Shown here piece after piece: positions 43,698-50,391 of a stretch of DNA of 64,000 nt (the stretch's first letter is position 1; every line of letters starts with the position of its first letter). The position numbers and the translations under genes are program-made. Source of the DNA: Methylocystis sp. MJC1 (GTDB lineage: Bacteria; Pseudomonadota; Alphaproteobacteria; Rhizobiales; Beijerinckiaceae); contig NZ_CP107558.1 of NCBI RefSeq assembly GCF_026427715.1, positions 2,021,001-2,085,000 on the forward strand. The letters are read 5' to 3'. The notes under the pieces were generated by a model. The model ran no database searches and was not told the origin of the DNA. It worked only from the letters and a program-made list of their open reading frames with translations.

Positions 43698-44406
43698 CTG
43701 CCAACCGCGGACCGGCTAGCGGATTACTCCGCCCCCCGGTCAGGCGAGGAGTAACCGTGCCGCCGGGCTGGGTGATTTGATTCATTGGTGGCTTTTGTGA
43801 CGGCCTGGTCAGGTTTGCCAAGCGGCTCACCCGCCGGAGACGAGCAAGAAGAACCGCTCAGCCAGCTACAAGCTGCAGTGCGATTATAAATACCGCGACG
43901 AGAATGGAGAGCATAATCGCGTATGAGATTTCCTCTCGAATGAACATGTGCCGAGCATTCCAAGCCTGAAGACGCGCTCGATTGTCGCACCATTTTTGGG
44001 AAAGCGCGAGCCGCACATCCATCCTGCCCGGCGGTTTCCCGCGGCCAGGGCGTCATCCGCCTTGTTCCCAGCTTCCGGCGGGCCCGCATAAACAGCGCGG
44101 CGCTTGGTTAGGGAAACAATTCTGAAATATTCATACGCCGGTTAAGTAGCCCGGTCTCGCTTCCAACTAACTTGGTCCGAGCCTACGTGGGACTGTACCT
44201 GAAAATCCGCGCAATTTTGCACGGCTCCCACGTTCGTAACCCTGGCAGTTCGCTTTTTGCCCGGCAAGAAACTATCCTGAAACATTCTCCACGAGCCCTA
44301 GCACTAAACTCTACTCTCTCCGCCGTGATGGGTCTCGGCGTCGCACAAATTCCGAAAAACGGTCGAGAGACGATCGTCCATAAATTCACGATGGTAGAGG
44401 ACATTA
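43698..44406. other. Gene-poor accessory stretch
   Basis: About 700 bases with no frame showing normal codon use apart from the small candidate at 43858-43947. Base composition changes along it, and it looks like degraded sequence. No transposase remnant or recognisable repeat was found by eye. Confidence 0.5.
43858..43947 (-). CDS. Candidate 29-aa single-helix membrane peptide
   Basis: MFIREEISYAIMLSILVAVF followed by IIALQLVAG: a charged N-terminus and one hydrophobic helix of about 20 residues. GGA lies about 10 bases upstream. Such short peptides are easily produced by chance, and the call rests only on the helix pattern. It could be a regulatory membrane peptide or noise. Confidence 0.35.
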   Translation of the reverse strand: MFIREEISYAIMLSILVAVFIIALQLVAG

Positions 44407-44682
44407 ATGGAAGGCAAGACCGCCGTCCGCCAACGAATCGAATCTATCCGTGGCGTTTCGCGCACCTGGTTCGAATGGGCGGGAGCTGATCGCGCTGCTG
44501 CAAAAGTGCTGGTCGTCGAGGTGAACTTCGACACTGACCCGAATTCGGCAAGCTTTAGCGGCAAGGCAATCGAGGAGATCGGAAGCAGGTTTCGCGAGGT
44601 CTGTGAGGAAGGCCTCCAGATCAGCGACGCTCGGCCCGTGATCGTCGCGGGCATTCGCATCGTTCCCGCGCGCACCTTGTGA
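44407..44682 (+). CDS. Conserved hypothetical, 91 aa
   Basis: It starts MEGKTAVRQRIESIRGVSRT with AGAGGA 6 bases upstream. The body (KVLVVEVNFDTDPNSASFSG, then FREVCEEGLQ and PVIVAGIRIVPA) suggests an alpha/beta fold of the ferredoxin-like type. There is no signal peptide or membrane segment. I do not recognise a family. Codon use is normal for this genome. Confidence 0.65.
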   Translation: MEGKTAVRQRIESIRGVSRTWFEWAGADRAAAKVLVVEVNFDTDPNSASFSGKAIEEIGSRFREVCEEGLQISDARPVIVAGIRIVPARTL

Positions 44683-44697
44683 CGGCAGGCGGACGCG

Positions 44698-44844
44698 TCA
44701 GCGGCCAAGCTGAGAATGGGTCCAGTAGAACCACTCCGCAACGACGGGGATGGCGACCAGCGCGGCCAGAAATACGGCGATGAGATCCGCTTTCCAATCG
44801 TAGGGGAGCCGCTTGTCCCGGTCTGTCGAGGTCGTCTTCCTCAT
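44698..44844 (-). CDS. Small single-helix membrane protein, 48 aa
   Basis: MRKTTSTDRDKRLPYDWKAD is a soluble basic N-terminus, followed by a helix of about 18 residues (LIAVFLAALVAIPVVAEW) and a short FYWTHSQLGR end. A GGAG site lies 8 bases upstream of the ATG. Codon use is normal. It is convergent with the 91-aa gene and 250 bases from the ATPase. A link to the ATPase is possible but unproven. Confidence 0.6.
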   Translation of the reverse strand: MRKTTSTDRDKRLPYDWKADLIAVFLAALVAIPVVAEWFYWTHSQLGR

Positions 44845-45037
44845 GGCGCCGTCTCCGCTCTGCTTGGAGCCTATGCCCCGATATTCCGATGAAAAAGTAT
44901 CAAGGAGCCATACGTATTTTCGGGTGGGAAGTTGGGAGCGCCTAAAGGCCCCCTCGTCCCCACGGATCAGATAGGCCTCGTACGGAAACGCGCCAGCGCG
45001 ATTTTCGACCTGCGGCGCAGGCGCACGTGGCGCCTAC

Positions 45038-45066
45038 TTGTCATCCAAGTCGAATAAGCAAAATAC
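45038..45066 (+). promoter_or_regulatory. Candidate sigma-70 promoter of the ATPase gene
   Basis: TTGTCA and AAATAC with a 17-base spacer lie about 27 bases before the ATG at 45093. The spacing is ideal, while the -10 box is a moderate match. It makes the longer upstream frame of the ATPase unlikely. Confidence 0.45.
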
Positions 45067-45092
45067 CGAGCGATACCAGCCTGGCCGCGCGG

Positions 45093-48092
45093 ATGCTCCT
45101 GTCGAAGCTTGACCACTCCGTCGATGCCGACGCGACCATGGGGGCGCGGATCGTTCACGACGCCGTGCCTGGCCGGGTTCGGCTGCGGCATGCGAGTCTC
45201 CTCGGACGAGACGAGCAAAGGTTACGGATCGAAAAGGCTCTGAGAAGGATTCCGGGCGTCGCCAGCGTCAAGACCAATGGGCTGACGGGAACGGCGCTGA
45301 TCGCCTTTCATCCTCCAGCGACGGCGGAATCGCTCGCTCTCGCGCTCGACGCCGCAGCGTCGGAGACTGAAACCGGATCTTCCAAAACTCTTCCCGACGC
45401 AGACGCCTGTCACGCGGAAGCCGTCGACGCGCTTGCCGCGCGGCTCGGAACCCAGCTTGCCGTCGGGCTGAGCGCCAAGGAGGCGGCGGCGCGAATTTCA
45501 AAGTGGGGCCGCAACGAGCTGCGGCCTGCCGAGCCCCGCTCCGCAGTCGCAATTTTCGCCGAGCAAATGACCAGCCTGCCGATCGCCTTGCTCGCCATCT
45601 CGGCGGGCTTGTCGCTTGCGACCGGCGGGATCGCCGATGCGGTCATGATCGCAGCCGTTGTGCTGGTGAATGCGAGCATCGCTACGGCCACGGAGCGGGA
45701 GGCCGACCGCACGATTCTCGGCATGACCGCTGAAAAGCCCCCGCCGACGACGGTCATCCGCGACGGCGTGCGGCAGTCGATCGACTGCGCTGCGCTGACT
45801 GTCGGCGACATTCTCGTGATCGAGCGTAGCGCCTTCGTGCCGGCGGATGCGCGCCTGATCGAGAGCGACGATTTGGGCGTCAACGAGGCGCCGCTGACCG
45901 GCGAGGCGCACCCGGCCACCAAGGATGCGCTCGCGCTGCTGCCGGCGGAAAGCCTGGTTTCGGATCGCCGCAACATGGTTTTTCGCGGCACTGTGGTGAC
46001 GGGCGGCTCCGGCGCGGCGATCGTCACCGCCGTGGGCGCGCGCACGGAAATCGGCCGGGTGCAGGAGCTGCTCGGCGCCGTGCGGCCGCCGGAGACGCCG
46101 ATCCAGCGCGAGCTCGGCGAAGTCGGACGCGAGCTGGTGATCATCAATGGCGTTATCTGCGCGATTGTTTTCGGGCTCGGACTGTACCGCGGCCATCCCT
46201 TCGTGCAGACTCTGCGCAGCGCGATCTCACTCGCCGTCGCCGCTATTCCCGAGGGGCTTCCCGCCGTCGCCACGACAACTCTAGCGATCGGCGTGCAGGA
46301 CATGCGCAAGCGCAAGGTGCTGGTGCGCAAGATCGACGCGGTGGAAACGCTTGGCGCAGTCGAGATCATCGGACTCGATAAGACGGGAACGCTCACCGAA
46401 AACCGCATGGCCGTGGGCGCAATCCACCTCGACGGCGCAATGCTCGAATTGCAGGAAGGCCGGCTGCTTCGGAACGGAGAAGAGACCGACGGCGCTCTAT
46501 GGCAGATGGCGCGTCGGCTCTTCGAGGTGGCGACGCTCTGCAGCGACGCGGTCGCATTTCGGACCGGCAAAGGCGTGACGATCGACGGCACGCCGACCGA
46601 GACCGCCTTGCTGAGTGCCGGCGTCGCGCTCGGCCTCGATCCGGTCGATTTGCGGCTTTCAGCGCGCGCCTTGGCGAGCGCCGCGCGCGGCGAGGGCCGC
46701 AAGCGCATGAGCACGCTGCATGAGACGCCGGACGGCGCGCGTCAGCTCTGCGTGAAGGGCGACCCCGTAGAAGTTCTGGCGCGCTGCGCAAGACAGCGCA
46801 GGAGCGACGGCGTCGTCCCATTGGACGAGGCGGCGCGCGCCGCGGCTCTGAGGGCCAATGAGCGTATGGCGAGCGATGCGCTGCGCGTCCTTGGCGTCGC
46901 TTATTGTGAGGACGGCGGCGACCCGCGCGACGAGCGTGATCTCGTCTGGCTCGGCCTTGCCGGCATTGCGAATCCGATCCGCGCCAGCGTGCGCCCCGCC
47001 TTGAAGCAATTGCATCGCGCCGGCGTGCGCACGGTCATGATCACGGGGGACCAAAGCGCCACCGCCTTCGCCATCGCGCGCAATCTCGACCTCAATGACG
47101 GCGACGAACTGCGCGTTCTGGAAGCCGGACAGATCGCCAATATGCCTCCCGAGCTTCTCGAGGCGCTGGCGGCGCAACCGGATGTCTTCGCGCGCGTCAG
47201 TCCCGTAGACAAGCTCAACATCGTCAAAGCGCTCCAGGTCGGCGGCCGCATTGTCGCAATGACGGGAGATGGCGTGAACGACGGGCCGGCGCTTCGCGCG
47301 GCTGATGTCGGCATCGCCATGGGCGGCGAAGGCGCGGATGTCGCCCGCCAGGTCGCCGACATCGTCCTCGCGACCGACGACATGGACGGCATCGTCGAGG
47401 CAATAAAGCTCGGGCGCGCGACCTACGCCAATATTCGCAAGGTCCTGCGTTATCTCGTCTCGACCAACGCTTCCGAAACCATCGCCATGCTCGGCGCCGC
47501 GCTGGTCGACGCCAGGGCGCCGTTGACGCCGATGCAGCTGCTCTGGCTCAATCTGGCGACAGACGCCCTCCCCGCCCTCGCGCTCGGCCTCGAGCCGCCG
47601 GAAGCCGAGGTTCTCGACGAGCCGCCGCATGATCCGGGCGCGCCGATCATGGGCGCGAACGATTTCCGCCGCGTCCTGCGCGAAGGCGCCGTTATCGGAA
47701 CCGCTGCGCTTCTCGGCTATTACAGCGCTGGCGGCTCGAAAGAGAATGCGCGCGCGAGCACGATCACTTTCCACGGGCTGACCTTCGCCCAATTGCTGCA
47801 CGCCATCGCTTGCCGCTCCGAGACTCGGGGCCTCACGGCGGAAATCGGACGCCGCCCCAACCCCCTGCTCTATGGCGGCGTCGGCATGTCTTTGCTCTTC
47901 CAATGCGCGGCGCAGTTTCTACCGCCGACGCGGCGGCTCCTCCGGCTCGCGCCGCTTGGTCCGGGCGATCTCCTGCGCATCGGCGCGATCGCCCTCGGCA
48001 GCTCGCTCGCCAATGATTTTTTAGGCTATCTGGTCGAGCGCGGCGCGGCCCGCCGCACTGGCCGCCAGGAGGAAGAAAGCCATGTCGTCTGA
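45093..48092 (+). CDS. P-type cation-transporting ATPase with HMA-like N-terminus
   Basis: About 999 residues from the ATG at 45093; ATG 45138 is the alternative. The N-terminal 100 residues (VPGRVRLRHASLLG, GVASVKTNGLTGTALIAF) look like an HMA2-type ferredoxin fold without CxxC. The pump then has EAPLTGEA (A domain; TGES is usual), IPEGLPAVATTTLA in M4, the phosphorylation motif DKTGTLTENR (Asp about 429) and TGDGVNDGPAL. PEGLP in M4 and ten helices point to the P2 (Ca2+/Na+/H+-like) group rather than the CPC heavy-metal group. The 3' end overlaps the metK-like gene by 11 bases. The ion is unknown. Confidence 0.9.
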   Translation: MLLSKLDHSVDADATMGARIVHDAVPGRVRLRHASLLGRDEQRLRIEKALRRIPGVASVKTNGLTGTALIAFHPPATAESLALALDAAASETETGSSKTLPDADACHAEAVDALAARLGTQLAVGLSAKEAAARISKWGRNELRPAEPRSAVAIFAEQMTSLPIALLAISAGLSLATGGIADAVMIAAVVLVNASIATATEREADRTILGMTAEKPPPTTVIRDGVRQSIDCAALTVGDILVIERSAFVPADARLIESDDLGVNEAPLTGEAHPATKDALALLPAESLVSDRRNMVFRGTVVTGGSGAAIVTAVGARTEIGRVQELLGAVRPPETPIQRELGEVGRELVIINGVICAIVFGLGLYRGHPFVQTLRSAISLAVAAIPEGLPAVATTTLAIGVQDMRKRKVLVRKIDAVETLGAVEIIGLDKTGTLTENRMAVGAIHLDGAMLELQEGRLLRNGEETDGALWQMARRLFEVATLCSDAVAFRTGKGVTIDGTPTETALLSAGVALGLDPVDLRLSARALASAARGEGRKRMSTLHETPDGARQLCVKGDPVEVLARCARQRRSDGVVPLDEAARAAALRANERMASDALRVLGVAYCEDGGDPRDERDLVWLGLAGIANPIRASVRPALKQLHRAGVRTVMITGDQSATAFAIARNLDLNDGDELRVLEAGQIANMPPELLEALAAQPDVFARVSPVDKLNIVKALQVGGRIVAMTGDGVNDGPALRAADVGIAMGGEGADVARQVADIVLATDDMDGIVEAIKLGRATYANIRKVLRYLVSTNASETIAMLGAALVDARAPLTPMQLLWLNLATDALPALALGLEPPEAEVLDEPPHDPGAPIMGANDFRRVLREGAVIGTAALLGYYSAGGSKENARASTITFHGLTFAQLLHAIACRSETRGLTAEIGRRPNPLLYGGVGMSLLFQCAAQFLPPTRRLLRLAPLGPGDLLRIGAIALGSSLANDFLGYLVERGAARRTGRQEEESHVV

Positions 48093-49257
48093 CATGATCT
48101 TCACATCCCAGTCGGTCACGCCTGGCCATCCCGACAAGCTATGCGACCAGATCAGCGACGCGGCCGTCGACGCCTTGCTGAGGGAGGACGAAACCGCGCG
48201 GGCGGTGGTGGAATGCGCTCTCGCCACCGGCGTCCTGTTTCTCGCCGCGCGATATGCGGCCGACGCCGGGGTCGACCTGCCCTCGCTCGCACGCAGAATC
48301 ATCATGGACGCCGGCTATGTCTCCGACGGTTTCGACGCGCGCAACTGCTCGATCCTGACGAGCCTGACCGAGCTTCCGCTCTACACTCGCGAGTCCGAGT
48401 CTCCGGGAGACGCGCCCGAGGCGTTCGCGCGCAGGGTCGCGCATGAACAGGCCAATGTTTTCGGTTACGCCTGCCGGGACACGACGGAGCTCATGCCCGC
48501 CCCGATCAGCTGCGCGCACAAAATCGCAAAAGCTTTGGATGCGGCGCGCCGCAATGGCTTCACTTCCCTGTCGCCCGACGCGAAGACGCAGGTCTCTGTG
48601 CAATATCGGGACGGACGCGCGATCCGCGTGCATAGCCTGTCGCTCACCGTGGCGCTGAACGATCCGAGCGCAACGGAAGCGCAGGATCGGCTGCGCACAT
48701 TGGCGCTCGACGCCCTGGCGGGCAGTGACGTCAAGCCGGACGGCGAAACGCGGGTCATCATCAACGCCGGCGAGCCTCTCGAGATTGGCGGGCCGGGGCG
48801 CCACGCCGGGCTGACGGGGCGCAAGAACGGCATCGATTCCTACGGAGAGATCGCACGCATGAGCGGTTCCGCGCTCTCCGGCAAAGACCCCTCCCGCATC
48901 GAGCGCGCCGGCGCCTATGCGGCGCGCTACGCCGCCAAAAACATCGTCGCCGCCGGATTGGCGGAGCGTTGCGAGGTCCATCTGGCCTACGCCATCGGAC
49001 AGGCCGAGCCGCTGAGCCTGAGCGTCGAGACTTTCAATACCGGCAGGTTCAGCGACGAGGCGATCACCAAGCGCCTCGCCGCCGTCCTCGACTTCCGCCC
49101 CGCCGCCATCGTAAGGCGCTTTTCCCTGCGAAGCCGTCCCAAGGCCGCCGGCGCTTCCGGCTTTTACCTGCCGCTCGCGACCTATGGGCATTTCGGGCGC
49201 GGCGACCTCGACCTGCCCTGGGAGGCGACGAATCTTGCCGAGGCTTTGCGCGGTTAG
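48082..49257 (+). CDS. Divergent methionine adenosyltransferase paralogue
   Basis: A 391-residue MetK homologue that would make S-adenosylmethionine from Met and ATP. Kept features are GHPDKLCDQISDA (His, Lys, Asp), SPDAKTQVSVQY, GLTGRK, SGKDPSRIERAGAYAARYAAKNI and YGHFGR. The gating loop GAGDQGxMFGYA reads AHEQANVFGYA, GGGAFSGKD reads SGSALSGKD, and IIVDTYGG reads NGIDSYGE. It overlaps the ATPase gene and has its own AGGAGG site. It is probably not the housekeeping MetK; altered product or substrate, or a regulatory role, is possible. Confidence 0.85.
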   Translation: MSSDMIFTSQSVTPGHPDKLCDQISDAAVDALLREDETARAVVECALATGVLFLAARYAADAGVDLPSLARRIIMDAGYVSDGFDARNCSILTSLTELPLYTRESESPGDAPEAFARRVAHEQANVFGYACRDTTELMPAPISCAHKIAKALDAARRNGFTSLSPDAKTQVSVQYRDGRAIRVHSLSLTVALNDPSATEAQDRLRTLALDALAGSDVKPDGETRVIINAGEPLEIGGPGRHAGLTGRKNGIDSYGEIARMSGSALSGKDPSRIERAGAYAARYAAKNIVAAGLAERCEVHLAYAIGQAEPLSLSVETFNTGRFSDEAITKRLAAVLDFRPAAIVRRFSLRSRPKAAGASGFYLPLATYGHFGRGDLDLPWEATNLAEALRG

Positions 49258-49302
49258 GAGAAGGCGTCTTGCGACGATGGAGGCGTCTCTAAGCTGCTCG
49301 AG

Positions 49303-49743
49303 CTACTTGCCACCCTCAGTTACGACATTGCGCCAGACGCCGGCCAGATTACTGGCGTACCAAAGCAGCGTAATAGCCGGCGGCAGGACTTTTTCTCGGG
49401 ACATCTGCCAGAGCGCGAACCCCATCAGCGCCAATGAAACGAAAGCCTGCGGATCGATCTCGACCGGTAGCTCGGTGGACGCGGGCGGAGCCTTGCCGAC
49501 TGCGAAAAGCCCGGCTTCCCGCGCCGCTTCGCTCACCTTATCGAGCGATCCCCCGTGCTCGATGAGGACACTGCCGGTGAACGGCCGCGCCGCAACTTTG
49601 GAGACGCCCGGCAACGCCGACAGGCTGCTGGAGACTGAGGCAAAAAAGGCCGAGTCCCCAAGGCGGTCGGGAAATCGCAGACGGGCCCTTCCGGGCATGG
49701 CGTGAGCGATTTCGGCGGTTGGCAGGCTCGCTTCCATGGTCAT
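49303..49743 (-). CDS. HMA2-like domain membrane-associated protein
   Basis: A 146-residue protein. Residues 10-75 (HAMPGRARLRFPDRLGD, LPGVSKVAARPFTGSVLIEH) match the N-terminal domain of the nearby ATPase in pattern (PGR-x-RLR and GVxxVxxxxxTGxxLI). A second part has one or two hydrophobic segments (FVSLALMGFALWQM and VLPPAITLLWYASNLAGVW). It lacks CxxC. It overlaps the upstream PacL-like gene by 4 bases, and it converges on the metK-like gene with 45 bases between the stops. Confidence 0.75.
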   Translation of the reverse strand: MTMEASLPTAEIAHAMPGRARLRFPDRLGDSAFFASVSSSLSALPGVSKVAARPFTGSVLIEHGGSLDKVSEAAREAGLFAVGKAPPASTELPVEIDPQAFVSLALMGFALWQMSREKVLPPAITLLWYASNLAGVWRNVVTEGGK

Positions 49744-50048
49744 GCCCCTTTCGAAGCCGGCTGCGGCGCAGCCTCGGCGGCTTTCTCAGGCATTGGGCCG
49801 GCTGCCTTCTTGGCTTCCCCCGTGGCGGCCGTGAAAATTTCAGAGGCCGCCTCCGCCTTCACCTCGGCGAAAAGGTCCTCCGCCGCCTCCATGAGTTGCG
49901 CGCCCTGCACGCGGGCTTCGTGCAATGCCAGAACGGCGGCTTTTAGCGCAGCCTTGGCGACAGGACGCGCTCGATTTCCTTCGCGGCCAAGCAGGAGAGC
50001 CGCTGCGGCGCCGGCCGCCACGCCAAATGCAAATCCCCAGGGCTTCAT
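49740..50048 (-). CDS. DUF1490/DUF5132-like (PacL-like) small membrane protein
   Basis: A 102-residue protein: an N-terminal helix (FAFGVAAGAAAALLLG), then a soluble amphipathic part (ALHEARVQGAQLMEAAEDLF and AEVKAEAASEI) and an Ala/Pro/Lys tail. This layout resembles mycobacterial PacL1 (Rv3269), which helps the Zn exporter CtpC, and DUF5132 proteins, but the His/Asp metal tail of PacL1 is absent. GGGGAG lies 9 bases before the ATG at 50048. It is coupled to the HMA2-like gene. Confidence 0.65.
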   Translation of the reverse strand: MKPWGFAFGVAAGAAAALLLGREGNRARPVAKAALKAAVLALHEARVQGAQLMEAAEDLFAEVKAEAASEIFTAATGEAKKAAGPMPEKAAEAAPQPASKGA

Positions 50049-50391
50049 GAAGCATTCTCCCCGTCGGAAACCAAGGCGTTTATATATAGGCGCGACAATG
50101 AGGCGCTCACGAGCGCATAAACTGCCGTTCGTCGCCCGCACCGTCCGATGCTGTCGCGAATGTTATATGACGGCTCGCTTTTTACGAAGCGCGGCCGATG
50201 CTCATCTGAATGGGCCAGCATGAAGGATGCATCTTCCCCGACAACTTTTCGTGGTGGCCTACCTTCTCGCCTTCTGACAAGCTAACGGCGTAAACCCCGC
50301 GCGCTGTCACGATTGCGTCATCGAAGAAGTGTCTGCGAGACGCGACAGCGCGGCTCAGCTTCGCGCGCGCTTTCCGAATGGACGGCATCGG
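50049..50391. other. Divergent intergenic region
   Basis: About 340 bases between the PacL-like gene and the decarboxylase. TTTATATATAGG near 50080 could be part of the PacL-like promoter. No gene is seen. The decarboxylase frame stays open upstream to 50329, but that part lacks family similarity. Confidence 0.5.

Noticed and set aside
42349..44700. tRNA-Leu 3' end as attachment site with a downstream direct repeat
   Set aside because: No copy of the tRNA 3' end and no integrase gene were found in the following 2.5 kb, so island insertion at this tRNA remains only a suspicion.
46659..47903. Long minus-strand frame opposite the P-type ATPase
   Set aside because: Shadow of the ATPase reading frame; no motif and no start signal.
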